A stretch of DNA of 64,000 nt from GCA-2699365 sp036160955 (GCA_036160955.1 JAYYDJ010000011.1:13557-77556); one strand, 5' to 3'; shown: positions 19,112 through 27,447, numbered from the stretch's first letter. Notes: generated from the letters alone by a model not told the origin. Numbers and translations are program-made.

Positions 19112-19720
19112 TTATTGATTGCTAAAACTTTCATTAAAGACGACCTGGTCGAAAGCTAGTTGTCCTCCTCGCTTGTTTGCTGGTTTAATTGCCTTGCCGA
19201 TAGTTAGCATCATGCCAATTAGGTGGTTCTTTGGAAGATCTATGATTTCACCAACCTTTTCTGTATCAAATCCTATCATTGGACAGCTGTCGTAACCCAT
19301 AGCTTTAGCGCTTAACATTAATGTTTGTGCTGCAATACCAATGGAGCGAATTGCTTCGTCATTTTTTAGTTGTGGGTTTTCTTCATAAAAGGAGGTAATC
19401 ATTGGCACGAGGGCATCACGAGTTTCCTTCGCAGCATTAGCCCAGTAGCGCTCTGGATCTCTGTGCGCATCAAGATCCGCGCACAGTAGTATTACGATGG
19501 AGGCCTCACTGCACTGAGCTTGATTCCAAGCTGCTTTGCGAATGGCTTGTTTAGTCTTTGCATTGCTCACGACCACAAAACGCCAATTTTGCATATTAAA
19601 TGAAGTTGGTGATAGTAAGGCTAACTCCATAAGTCGCTTCACTTCAGCTGGTGATATGATATGATCGGGATCATAGTGTTTAATAGAGCGGCGCTCCGTA
19701 ATAGCTTTGAATGTATCCAT
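19112..19720 (-). CDS. nitroreductase-family NAD(P)H:FMN oxidoreductase
   Basis: A 202-residue flavoprotein of the nitroreductase superfamily. The FMN phosphate-binding start TERRSIKHYDPDHIIS, the SPTSFNMQNWRFVVVSN segment, the IAAQTLMLSAKAMGYDSCPMIGFD region and the C-terminal IGMMLTIGKAIKP strand are all present. The ATG at 19720 (MDTFKAITERRS) is the family start; a further 12 residues upstream to 19756 look non-homologous. The physiological substrate is unknown; members reduce nitroaromatics, quinones or FMN. It is divergent from the photolyase gene. Confidence 0.9.
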   Translation of the reverse strand: MDTFKAITERRSIKHYDPDHIISPAEVKRLMELALLSPTSFNMQNWRFVVVSNAKTKQAIRKAAWNQAQCSEASIVILLCADLDAHRDPERYWANAAKETRDALVPMITSFYEENPQLKNDEAIRSIGIAAQTLMLSAKAMGYDSCPMIGFDTEKVGEIIDLPKNHLIGMMLTIGKAIKPANKRGGQLAFDQVVFNESFSNQ

Positions 19721-19812
19721 GATGCTCTTTCTGTTTGAATTTTCCCTAATAAGCAAGTGGTCTCTGAACTTCTGAGCTGTAAGTTTTAGCAGAATTAGAC
19801 GCTTAATTATCT

Positions 19813-21246
19813 GTGAATATTGCTCCTACAATACTTTGGTTTAGAAATGATCTGCGTTTATCAGATAATGCTGCCCTTTCAGCTGCGGTAGAGCTAGGTT
19901 TTCCTATAGTTCCTGTTTTTATTTGGGATCCAGCATCTAATGGTGCATGGGCACCAGGTGCGGCTTCACAATGGTGGCTACACCAAGCTTTAAATTCACT
20001 AAATAGATCTTTTTGCAAATTGGGCGGCTCACTCATTTTTCGTAAAGGCGATACGCTTGAAGTACTCGAGGGTTTAATTCGTGAAACAGGTGCTAAACAT
20101 GTTTTTTGGAACCGTCGCTATGAAAGCTTGCTTCGTGAATTAGATGCGCGTTGTAAACGAGTTTTAACGAATAGTGGACTGAATGTAAGAAGTTTTAATT
20201 CTGCCTTGCTCAATGAGCCTCATGAAGTAATTGCTAAGTCAGGGTCTCCATACAAAGTATACACTCCCTATTATAATAATGTTGTAGGCCGACCTGTTGC
20301 GCCGCCAATTGCTTTGAATGAATATGCCATACGGTTCCCTCATATTGCTCCTGAATCTAACTCTATTAATGCTTTTGAACTCTTGCCAAGTTCCAATTGG
20401 GATAAGGAATTTGAGCGCAAATGGGAGGTCACCGAAGAAGCAGCCCAGAAATGTTTAAGAGATTTTTTAGATCAATCAGTTGATCGATATCAGCATGATC
20501 GCGATCGACCTGACAGGAGAGGCACTTCAGTGCTTTCTCCATATTTACATTTTGGCCAAATCGGACCACGTCAAATCGTACAGTCTCTAAAAGAGAAATC
20601 AGACCTTAGCCATGAGGGGCCTCATGTGTATTTAAAAGAAATTTATTGGCGAGAGTTTGCTTACCATGTATTGTATCATTTTCCTAAAACTCCAGACATG
20701 CCCTTACAATCGAAGTACGCGAATTTCCCATGGAAGTATGATGCAACTTTGCAAGAGCAATGGGAGCAGGGCAAAACAGGCTATCCTGTAATTGATGCTG
20801 GAATGCGTCAACTTTGGGAAACTGGTTGGATGCATAACCGAGCACGCATGATCGTCGCTTCATTCTTAGTGAAACATCTTCTGCAAGACTGGAAGCAAGG
20901 TGCTCAATGGTTTTGGGATACTCTTGTTGATGCTGACTTGGCAAGTAACACACTTGGATGGCAATGGAGTAGTGGTTGTGGCGCTGATGCAGCTCCGTAT
21001 TTTCGAGTTTTTAATCCAATCATTCAGGGTAAAAAATTTGACCCTGATGGTAGCTATGTGAAACGTTTTGTACCTGAACTAGCAAAGTTGCCATTGAAAT
21101 ACATTCATACGCCTTGGGAGGCACCTAATTCCACGCTAAAAGATGCCGGAGTTACTTTAGACGTGGATTATCCAAAGCCTATAGTGGATCATGCTGAGGG
21201 GCGCGCTCGCGCGTTGTCTGCTTTCGAAGTCTTCAAAGCAAAATAA
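19813..21246 (+). CDS. phrB: deoxyribodipyrimidine photo-lyase
   Basis: A 477-residue light-dependent enzyme that splits cyclobutane pyrimidine dimers. It starts at GTG 19813, because an in-frame stop lies three codons upstream and the product begins APTILWFRNDLRLSDN, the family N-terminus. The antenna-cofactor domain is about 1-130. The FAD-binding helical domain includes YLKEIYWREFAYH, GYPVIDAGMRQLWETGWMHNRARM, the WDTLVDADLASNTLGWQW loop and YFRVFNPIIQGKKFDPDG. It is followed after one base by the TIGR01777 epimerase gene, then a renalase-like gene, forming a tight three-gene run. Confidence 0.95.
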   Translation: MNIAPTILWFRNDLRLSDNAALSAAVELGFPIVPVFIWDPASNGAWAPGAASQWWLHQALNSLNRSFCKLGGSLIFRKGDTLEVLEGLIRETGAKHVFWNRRYESLLRELDARCKRVLTNSGLNVRSFNSALLNEPHEVIAKSGSPYKVYTPYYNNVVGRPVAPPIALNEYAIRFPHIAPESNSINAFELLPSSNWDKEFERKWEVTEEAAQKCLRDFLDQSVDRYQHDRDRPDRRGTSVLSPYLHFGQIGPRQIVQSLKEKSDLSHEGPHVYLKEIYWREFAYHVLYHFPKTPDMPLQSKYANFPWKYDATLQEQWEQGKTGYPVIDAGMRQLWETGWMHNRARMIVASFLVKHLLQDWKQGAQWFWDTLVDADLASNTLGWQWSSGCGADAAPYFRVFNPIIQGKKFDPDGSYVKRFVPELAKLPLKYIHTPWEAPNSTLKDAGVTLDVDYPKPIVDHAEGRARALSAFEVFKAK

Positions 21247-21247
21247 T

Positions 21248-22168
21248 ATGGATCATCGGGGAACGATAGTTGTGAGTGGTGCTTCTGGATTAGTTGGATC
21301 GGCACTCAAAAGCTCGCTGCTCGATCGCGGATACTTTGTTCGAAAGCTATCGCGCAAACGAAATCTGCCGAGTGGTCAAAGTTGGGATCCTGCTACTGAA
21401 CAAATGGATGCATCAATCTTGCAAGATACTCTTGCAGTCGTCCATCTTTCCGGAGAACCAATCGCTCAGCGGTGGACTTTTGCTGCGCGGAAAAAAATTT
21501 TAGAAAGTCGCGTTAAAAGTACAGCACTGCTTGCGAAAAAATTGGCTCGAATGGATTCGCCTCCGCCCTTAATTGTAGCATCTGGCATCAATTATTATGG
21601 TAGCTCTTGTAGTGGGCAAAATGGGGACATAACCGAGATGAGCCAATCTGGGTCAGGATTCTTAGCTTCTGTATGTAGAGAATGGGAGGGCGCTGCCCAA
21701 CCTTTAATTAATGTTGGTGGAAGAGTAGTATTTATGCGAACGGGTGTAGTACTAAGTCCTCAAGGCGGGGCTTTAGCTAAACTTCTGATGCCCTTCCGAT
21801 TAGGCGTAGGGGGACCTATAGGTTATGGGCGGCAGCACATGAGTTGGATCGCTATATCGGATCTAGTGAGTGCCTACGTTAAGGCGATTGAAGATGATTC
21901 TATCTCTGGTCCTATAAATGCGGTAAGTCCTAATTCTGTAACAAATAAAGCATTTACTACAGCTCTTGCTCGCGCCCTTTTTCGTCCCGCTGTTTTGCCA
22001 CTACCTGCATTTTTGTTAAGAGTCGTCTTTGGGCGTATGGCAGAGGAGACTCTCCTTGCAGACATGAAAGTTATTCCTCAACGACTATTAGATATGCAGT
22101 TTGAATGGGAGACACCGGACATTGAATCGGCATTGCTTTACTGCTTGGAAGAGAGGCCAAATGGATGA
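21248..22168 (+). CDS. TIGR01777-family NAD-dependent epimerase
   Basis: A 306-residue short-chain epimerase-like protein (E. coli YfcH relatives). The Rossmann motif VVSGASGLVGSALKSSLL is at the N-terminus. Further segments typical of the family are VVHLSGEPIAQRWT, SGINYYGSS, FLASVCREWEGAA, RTGVVLSPQGGALAKLLMPFRLGVGGPIGYGRQHMSWI and the C-terminal DUF1731-like ALLYCL. The start at 21248 is used because it lies one base after the photolyase stop; a longer start would sit within the photolyase gene. The substrate is unknown. The gene overlaps the following flavoprotein gene by 8 nt. Confidence 0.9.
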   Translation: MDHRGTIVVSGASGLVGSALKSSLLDRGYFVRKLSRKRNLPSGQSWDPATEQMDASILQDTLAVVHLSGEPIAQRWTFAARKKILESRVKSTALLAKKLARMDSPPPLIVASGINYYGSSCSGQNGDITEMSQSGSGFLASVCREWEGAAQPLINVGGRVVFMRTGVVLSPQGGALAKLLMPFRLGVGGPIGYGRQHMSWIAISDLVSAYVKAIEDDSISGPINAVSPNSVTNKAFTTALARALFRPAVLPLPAFLLRVVFGRMAEETLLADMKVIPQRLLDMQFEWETPDIESALLYCLEERPNG

Positions 22169-23141
22169 CGAGCACATAGTCGATGTACTTATTATTGGCG
22201 CAGGTATCTCTGGCTTAATATGTGCAACTGAGCTGCAGAATTCTGGTTTACAAGTAGTACTTGTGGACAAGGGACGCAGAGCGGGAGGAAGACTCTCAAC
22301 TCGTGATATGCAGGGAGCTCGTGTGGATCATGGTGCTCAGTTTTTCACGGTGCGCGATCCACGTTTTCAAAACTATGTGGATCAATGGATTAATTCTGGA
22401 GTGATCCGCGAATGGTTTCGACACGCAGATTGGGATACGAATGCTACAGGATATCCTCGTTACTGTGGAGTTTCTGGCATGAATTCAATTGCAAAGCACT
22501 TAGCTAGGACTCTAAATGTGCACCAGAGTGAAGAAGTTGTAAAACTATCGCGAAGAGGGGATTGCTGGATCGCTGATTCTAAAAATGATATTAAATATTC
22601 AGCTAAAAAGTTAATTATCACGGCTCCCTTACCACAGGCTTTGGTCCTAATGGAAACGTCCAACTTAAACTGGGCTTGTGATTGGTTGCCGCGCTTAAAG
22701 CAGGTGCGTTATGATAAGGGTCTTGCAGCACTTGTTCTACTCGATCAGCCGAGTTTAGTACCTGCCCCGGGAGCACTTAAACTTTCAAATGGGCCACTTG
22801 TTTGGATTGCGGATAATCAAATGAAGGGAATTTCTCCCGATGCGACTGTTCTAACACTTCACGCGAGCGCCAAATTTGCTACCAAGCATTGGGACTCTAG
22901 TGATGTCGTCAGAGGTCAGTTAATGCTAAATGCAGCAGAGCATTTTATTCAAGGTCAAGTCTTGGATCTTCGTTGTCACCGTTGGGGGTATACTATGCCA
23001 CTAAATCCTTGGCCGCAGGCTTATTTGTCAATGGAGCGATTCGATTTAGTCCTAGCTGGTGATGCTTTCGGTGGGCCTCGAATCGAGGGCGCGGCTTTGT
23101 CTGGTTACGAGGCAGCAGGAGCAATCCTGCAGTGTTTCTAG
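22161..23141 (+). CDS. renalase-like FAD-dependent amine oxidase family protein
   Basis: A 326-residue flavoprotein. It has the FAD dinucleotide motif VLIIGAGISGLICATELQ, the GRRAGGRLSTRDMQGARVDHGAQFFTVRDPRF region typical of renalase-like bacterial proteins, and a C-terminal FAD loop LVLAGDAFGGPRIEGAALSGYEAA. Bacterial renalases oxidise aberrant dihydronicotinamide isomers, but this subgroup's reaction is not established. The ATG at 22161 overlaps the epimerase stop by 8 nt, indicating co-translation. The photolyase-epimerase-flavoprotein set resembles light or UV response clusters known in other bacteria. Confidence 0.85.
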   Translation: MDDEHIVDVLIIGAGISGLICATELQNSGLQVVLVDKGRRAGGRLSTRDMQGARVDHGAQFFTVRDPRFQNYVDQWINSGVIREWFRHADWDTNATGYPRYCGVSGMNSIAKHLARTLNVHQSEEVVKLSRRGDCWIADSKNDIKYSAKKLIITAPLPQALVLMETSNLNWACDWLPRLKQVRYDKGLAALVLLDQPSLVPAPGALKLSNGPLVWIADNQMKGISPDATVLTLHASAKFATKHWDSSDVVRGQLMLNAAEHFIQGQVLDLRCHRWGYTMPLNPWPQAYLSMERFDLVLAGDAFGGPRIEGAALSGYEAAGAILQCF

Positions 23142-23203
23142 CTTTTATTAAAGTGGCTTGATTTATTTCGTGCATTCATTGCAATTCAGAATTCACTAAC
23201 AAC

Positions 23204-23647
23204 ATGGAAGAAATATTAAGGACTATCCCTCACCGCCCACCTTTTTTGTTTATCGATGAGATCGTTGATATTAGAACTGATGGGGCAACATGCAAGCGAA
23301 CCATTCGAATGGAAGAGCCTCAATTCGAGGGGCACTACCCAAACAACCCTATTATGCCTGGGGTATTATTGTGTGAAGCTTGTTTTCAAACAGGGGCTAT
23401 TTTTTTAGCTAAACAAATTGAGAAAGAGGGCCGTTCATTAAATGATATCACTCCGGTACTTTCACGAATTAGCGATGCCCGCTTCAAGCAAATGATTAAG
23501 CCAGGTGATGAAATACTTATCGAAGTAACAATGAAGGAAACTATCAGTAAATTTCACTTTTTAAGCGGAAAAGTTTTTAAGGGCGGCAAGCTAGTTCTAA
23601 CAATTCAGTTCGCTCTAGCGATGTTAGAAATAGAGGATGAAAAATGA
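23204..23647 (+). CDS. fabZ: 3-hydroxyacyl-ACP dehydratase (FabZ type)
   Basis: A 147-residue hot-dog-fold dehydratase of type II fatty acid synthesis. It begins TIPHRPPFLFIDEI and carries the catalytic pair H44 in FEGHYPNNPIMPG and E58 in LLCEACFQTG. The following ISDARFKQMIKPGDEI segment is also typical. Its TGA overlaps the fabI ATG by 4 nt (ATGA), so dehydratase and enoyl reductase are translationally coupled. No ACP, FabD, FabF or FabG gene is in the window, so this pair may be the main set or a specialised one. Confidence 0.9.
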   Translation: MEEILRTIPHRPPFLFIDEIVDIRTDGATCKRTIRMEEPQFEGHYPNNPIMPGVLLCEACFQTGAIFLAKQIEKEGRSLNDITPVLSRISDARFKQMIKPGDEILIEVTMKETISKFHFLSGKVFKGGKLVLTIQFALAMLEIEDEK

Positions 23648-24444
23648 GTTTTTTAAATCTCCAAAATAAGCGTTTTTTAGTCATGGGAGTTGCTAATCGC
23701 AAGAGTGTTGCTTGGGCAATCTCGCAAGCGCTCGAAGCGCAAGGAGCTGAAGTCATACATAGCGTACGTTCGGAGAAGCGCTTGGAAAGTCTTAAGAAAT
23801 TAATGGTCGAGCGAAGTGCGTATTGTTGCGACGTCGAGTTTCCAGAACAAATAAAAGCTCTAGCAAGAGAGGTCGGGGAGCATCACGGCACGATTGATGG
23901 AATAGTTCATTCGATTGCTTTTGCTAATTTTTCTGATGGTTTAAAGCCTTTTCATGCGACACTTCGCAAGGACTTTTTGCAAGCTACATCCATCTCTGCC
24001 TTCTCGCTGGTTGAGGTTGCTAACGCTTTTAAAAAATTGCTTGCAAATGAGGCGTCAGTTGTATCGATAGGCATTTCCTCAACGGATGTGACAGCCGAGA
24101 ATTATGGCTATATGGCACCAATAAAGGCATCTTTGGAGACGTGTTCTTATAATCTTGCAAAATCGTTTAGTCATGATTCGCAAGTACGTTTTAATACTGT
24201 CAATTCGGGCCCACTAAAAACCAGTGCATCCGCTGGCATTCCAGGTTACATTGATAGCTACCTTTACGCGGAGAAGCTAACTCTTAGAAAACAAAATTTG
24301 ACGACTCAAGAAGTAGCTAATACTGCATTATTTCTACTTAGCCCCGCTTCCAGTGGGATCAATGGACAAGGTATTATCGTTAATGCTGGAATGGACCGTA
24401 ATTATTTTGACAAGGATATAATTACAGCTGCTACGCGAAAGTAA
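23644..24444 (+). CDS. fabI: enoyl-ACP reductase (FabI type)
   Basis: A 266-residue NADH-dependent reductase that completes each fatty acid elongation cycle. It has the FabI-type cofactor start LQNKRFLVMGVANRKSVAWAI, the GIVHSIAFANFSDGLKPF region and the catalytic Y-x6-K in NYGYMAPIKASLE. The C-terminal PASSGINGQGIIVNAGM is also typical. The active-site region differs from E. coli FabI in the residues between Tyr and Lys, but the spacing is intact. It starts inside the fabZ stop (ATGA). Triclosan sensitivity cannot be judged from this reading. Confidence 0.92.
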   Translation: MSFLNLQNKRFLVMGVANRKSVAWAISQALEAQGAEVIHSVRSEKRLESLKKLMVERSAYCCDVEFPEQIKALAREVGEHHGTIDGIVHSIAFANFSDGLKPFHATLRKDFLQATSISAFSLVEVANAFKKLLANEASVVSIGISSTDVTAENYGYMAPIKASLETCSYNLAKSFSHDSQVRFNTVNSGPLKTSASAGIPGYIDSYLYAEKLTLRKQNLTTQEVANTALFLLSPASSGINGQGIIVNAGMDRNYFDKDIITAATRK

Positions 24445-24454
24445 GCTACAAAAA

Positions 24455-24485
24455 AACCGTTAAGTGCTATGTACACTTAACGGTT
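24455..24485 (-). terminator. intrinsic terminator of the YRG-repeat gene
   Basis: A perfect 12-bp stem (aaccgttaagtg 24455-24466 paired with 24474-24485) encloses a 7-base loop. Read on the minus strand, the stem is followed by a run of seven T, a classical intrinsic terminator. It sits 22 bases past the stop of the small YRG gene. In the plus direction it could also slow transcripts leaving fabI, but there is no T-run on that side. Confidence 0.85.
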
Positions 24486-24506
24486 ATCAGTTAATAGATA
24501 AATAAT

Positions 24507-24749
24507 TTATCCGTGAATTTCTGAGTACTTAGCAGTTGATCCACGATAGCTGATGACTGGATCGTGTGCACGTACAGCATCGCTATGCTTTTGATTGACT
24601 TCAGAGACGCTTGCGTGGCTAGACTGTGCGCCACGGTAGTTAAGCTCTGGATTACTTGCTTGTAAAGCTTCTGAGCGTTGTGAATTAGATGCAAGAACTT
24701 CATTGACTGTTGTTGAAGCACCGCGGTAGTTGATGACTTTATTTTTCAT
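24507..24749 (-). CDS. small protein of three 30-residue YRG repeats
   Basis: An 80-residue soluble protein built of a strict 30-residue period. Tyr-Arg-Gly triplets are at 8-10, 38-40 and 68-70, each preceded by a hydrophobic pair plus Asn/Ser and followed by Ala or Ser. Between them are helical, Ser/Glu/Ala-rich stretches with a shared S-x-A-[LV]-[QR]-A core (SEALQASNP, SDAVRAHDP). The third unit is cut after 17 residues. Cyanobacterial DUF4278 proteins also have YRG motifs, but the relation is unproven. The gene has its own strong terminator and, upstream, a candidate sigma-54 promoter with a palindrome. It is divergent from the sigma-54 activator at 25007. No signal peptide is seen and the function is unknown. 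Confidence 0.7.
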   Translation of the reverse strand: MKNKVINYRGASTTVNEVLASNSQRSEALQASNPELNYRGAQSSHASVSEVNQKHSDAVRAHDPVISYRGSTAKYSEIHG

Positions 24750-24790
24750 AATATTTTTTTAAGTTTAGTTAATATAAGATAGTATGTTTA

Positions 24791-24808
24791 ATGCATTCTC
24801 TATGCCAA
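24791..24808 (-). promoter_or_regulatory. candidate sigma-54 promoter for the YRG-repeat gene
   Basis: Read on the minus strand, the sequence is TTGGCATAGAGAATGCAT. It has the invariant GG (24806-24805) and GC (24794-24793) separated by exactly 10 bases, as in the sigma-54 consensus TGGCAC-N5-TTGCA. Matches outside the invariant pairs are good but not perfect (C to T at position 6, T to A at position 12). The predicted start of transcription is about 30 bases before the YRG gene ATG. The match is by eye and single, but the neighbouring sigma-54 activator gene raises its credibility. Confidence 0.55.
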
Positions 24809-24877
24809 TATTCGCATTAGATTTGTAAGCATATATATTACAATGACTTAAAAAAATAATAATTTATTTAATTGAAG

Positions 24878-24922
24878 CCACTAGGTTAATAGCTTCCCAT
24901 CTAGTGGTAAATCATTTACCAC
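24878..24922. promoter_or_regulatory. candidate activator-binding palindrome(s) between divergent genes
   Basis: Bases 24904-24922 form a perfect 9-bp palindrome with one central base (GTGGTAAAT-C-ATTTACCAC). An overlapping longer dyad pairs CCACTAG at 24878-24884 with CTAGTGG at 24901-24907. The palindrome is about 107 bases upstream of the candidate sigma-54 promoter of the YRG gene, the usual distance for an enhancer site. It is also about 85 bases upstream of the activator gene itself, so it could serve both activation and autoregulation. Confidence 0.55.
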
Positions 24923-25006
24923 AACATAAACCTAATATTACATTCTACGATTCGCGATTATGCGTTATTTTAACATAGATCAATCAGTCGTGTTTTTCGA
25001 ACAGAA

Positions 25007-26410
25007 ATGAATCTACTTTACATAGGCGTTTGCGATGCACTGGGCAGGCAAATTGAAAAGTTGCTCGTACAGGGCTCTACTTTCATTCAATGCGATGACG
25101 TACCAGCGGCTTTGAGGCATATAGGAAGTGACGGGCAGGATACTGAAATTGTTGTTATGAGCGATTTAGCGCAAATCGATTTATTAGAAGCGCTATTAGA
25201 GCTCAAGAAGAATTACCATTCACTGCCAGTTATTGTGCTGAGCGAAAATAGAAAAAGTAGCCTCGCAATAGAAATTATAAAGGCTGGCGCGGATGATTTT
25301 TTCTTACTTCCGATCTCTTCTACAGAGTTAATTGATTCGATTCAGCAGTCAGTTGTAGATGCGCGACTTAGTTCGACGCCAGTTGAAATTGGCGAGGTGT
25401 ATAGTGATCAAGATACTATTATTGGCAAAAGTCGTGCAATGCGCGACATTTACAAGCAACTCGGTCGGATTGCTTCGCAAACAGTCACTGTTCTTGTACG
25501 CGGTGAGACTGGAACTGGAAAAGAGCTTATTGCTCGGGCGATTTACCAACATGGACATCGAGCTCACAAAGGATTTATTGCCGTTAATTGTGCAGCTATT
25601 CCAGAGACTCTTCTAGAAAGTGAACTTTTTGGTCATGAGAAAGGATCTTTTACTGGAGCGAATCAGTTGCGCGTAGGACGATTTGAACAGGCGCATGGTG
25701 GAACACTTTTTTTAGACGAAATTGGCGATTTAAATCTCACGCTTCAAGTAAAGCTATTGCGAGTTTTACAGGAGAAAACGATACAGAGGGTAGGTAGTTC
25801 AAACAATATTCCAGTTGATGTCCGTGTGATAGCTGCGACGCATCGAAATCTAGAATCAATGGTAGCTGAGGGGACTTTCCGAGAAGATTTATTTTATCGA
25901 TTAAATGTCATTTCGATTACCATCCCACCTTTAAGGGATAGGCGTGAGGATGTTTCTGATTTAGTCCATTATTTTTTGCAGCGTTATGCGAAAGAGTATG
26001 GTTTAAAAATACCAAGCATTTCTGCACAAGCTATCGATTATCTTAAGCAGTTAGAATGGCCGGGTAACATACGCCAAGTGCAAAATGTGATCAGTAAATC
26101 ACTCTTGGATTCTAAGGGTCAGATACTGGATTGGCAGCGATTTGATAAGATTATTAAAGAGTCCCAAAACTTAGCAAAAAAGCAAATTAACTTAAGACAA
26201 ATGATTGATAATGAACTTACTCGAGCTGTTAATAGTGAAACCGAGGCTGCATTACCTATCTTATCACAACAGTTTGAGCGTGAGGTTTATACTATGGCTA
26301 TCGATAGGGCGGGTGGTAACCAAGCTAAAGCTGCTCGTTTACTAGGTGTCTCAAGGTTTACATTAAGAGAGAAGTTACGTTTGTATGGCAAACATCCTAA
26401 AAAAGTATGA
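25007..26410 (+). CDS. sigma-54-dependent transcriptional activator with degenerate receiver
   Basis: A 467-residue NtrC-type activator. Residues 1-120 have the shape of a response-regulator receiver, but the key residues are missing. The phosphoacceptor position aligned in VVMSDLAQIDLLEAL is M51, the N-terminal acidic pair is replaced (YIGVCDA), and the conserved Lys before Pro is L101. The AAA+ domain is intact: Walker A GETGTGKE at 166-173, sigma-54 loop GSFTGA at 213-218, then GGTLFLDEIGDL, and the arginine-rich PPLRDRREDV. The C-terminal Fis helix-turn-helix is NQAKAARLLGVSRFTLREKL. Its TGA overlaps the oleA ATG (ATGA). Control by standard phosphorylation looks unlikely. Confidence 0.9.
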   Translation: MNLLYIGVCDALGRQIEKLLVQGSTFIQCDDVPAALRHIGSDGQDTEIVVMSDLAQIDLLEALLELKKNYHSLPVIVLSENRKSSLAIEIIKAGADDFFLLPISSTELIDSIQQSVVDARLSSTPVEIGEVYSDQDTIIGKSRAMRDIYKQLGRIASQTVTVLVRGETGTGKELIARAIYQHGHRAHKGFIAVNCAAIPETLLESELFGHEKGSFTGANQLRVGRFEQAHGGTLFLDEIGDLNLTLQVKLLRVLQEKTIQRVGSSNNIPVDVRVIAATHRNLESMVAEGTFREDLFYRLNVISITIPPLRDRREDVSDLVHYFLQRYAKEYGLKIPSISAQAIDYLKQLEWPGNIRQVQNVISKSLLDSKGQILDWQRFDKIIKESQNLAKKQINLRQMIDNELTRAVNSETEAALPILSQQFEREVYTMAIDRAGGNQAKAARLLGVSRFTLREKLRLYGKHPKKV

Positions 26411-27447
26411 TTTTTGAAAATGTAGCAATTGAATCTATTGCATCAGCCTTGCCTACAGAGGTATGGTCCTCCTCAGATATAGAGGCGAGGCTCGTATCGG
26501 TTTATGATCGCTTGGGATTACCAACTGGGCGCTTAGAATTAATGACAGGAATAAAAGAACGCCGCTTTTGGCCCACAGGAACGTCGGCTTCGACAGCTTC
26601 AGCTGAAGCAGGAGATGCTGTTCTGTGCAAATCAGCTTTCCCGCGTAGTTCCATAGATCTACTCATACACTCTGCAGTTTGTCGTGACCGCTTAGAGCCT
26701 GCAACAGCTTCCTATGTGCATGGCATTTTGGGTTTGTCGGGCAGTACGCAGATTTTTGATCTATCTAATGCTTGCCTTGGATTCTTGAACGCAATGGTGG
26801 TAGCTGGAAGTATGATTGAATGCGGGCAAATTGAGTGTGCACTTATTTGCTCTGGAGAAAATGGACGACCGCTAGTGGAAAATACCATCCAACAGTTACA
26901 TAATCCCGTCTTAACGCGCAAGACGATTAAGCCTTACTTCGCGAATCTTACAATTGGAGCAGGCGCGGTTTCCGCAGTCCTATGTCGCAAAGATCTGGCA
27001 GCGCGATCGAGACCCTTATTAAGTGCGGCAGTTTGTGAAACCGATACTTCTCACAATCAGCTTTGTGAAGGCGACTCCTCTGGGGATACCCTAGAGATGT
27101 TGACAAACTCCGAAGAGCTACTTTTTGCTGGTATAAGTGTGGCGAAGCGTGCTTGGCGTCGTTTTTCGGAGACGACTGGTTGGTTGCCATCTACTCCAGA
27201 TCGACTATTCACTCATCAGGTTGGAAAGGCGCACTCGCGAGAGCTGTACTCTGCCCTAGGTCTGGATATTTCTAAAGACTATACTACTTTTGAAAAATTA
27301 GGTAATGTAGGCTCTGTATCATGTCCAATTACTTTAGCAATGGCGATTGAAGGAGGCATTTTCAGGTCTGGTCAGAAAGCCGCTTTACTAGGAATTGGCA
27401 GTGGATTGAGTAGCATGATGCTTGCTTTGGAGTGGCCCTCCTCATGA
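26407..27447 (+). CDS. oleA: OleA-like acyl-CoA condensing thiolase
   Basis: A 346-residue thiolase-fold enzyme. OleA condenses two fatty acyl-CoAs head to head to a beta-keto acid, the first step of long-chain olefin synthesis. It shows the OleA-typical N-terminus (FENVAIESIASALP), LGLPTGRLELMTGIKERRFWP, the active-site cysteine C123 in FDLSNACLGFLNAM, the SGENGRPLVE segment, FTHQVGKAH and EKLGNVGS. These fit OleA better than FabH, particularly the MTGIKERRFW and GENGRP stretches. The gene is coupled by ATGA overlaps both to the activator upstream and to oleB downstream. oleC and oleD are not adjacent. Confidence 0.85.
   Translation: MIFENVAIESIASALPTEVWSSSDIEARLVSVYDRLGLPTGRLELMTGIKERRFWPTGTSASTASAEAGDAVLCKSAFPRSSIDLLIHSAVCRDRLEPATASYVHGILGLSGSTQIFDLSNACLGFLNAMVVAGSMIECGQIECALICSGENGRPLVENTIQQLHNPVLTRKTIKPYFANLTIGAGAVSAVLCRKDLAARSRPLLSAAVCETDTSHNQLCEGDSSGDTLEMLTNSEELLFAGISVAKRAWRRFSETTGWLPSTPDRLFTHQVGKAHSRELYSALGLDISKDYTTFEKLGNVGSVSCPITLAMAIEGGIFRSGQKAALLGIGSGLSSMMLALEWPSS

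Noticed and set aside
23150..23203. A TGGC ... TGC sequence before fabZ as a sigma-54 promoter
   Set aside because: The spacing between the GG and GC pairs is wrong, so it fails the strict -24/-12 test.
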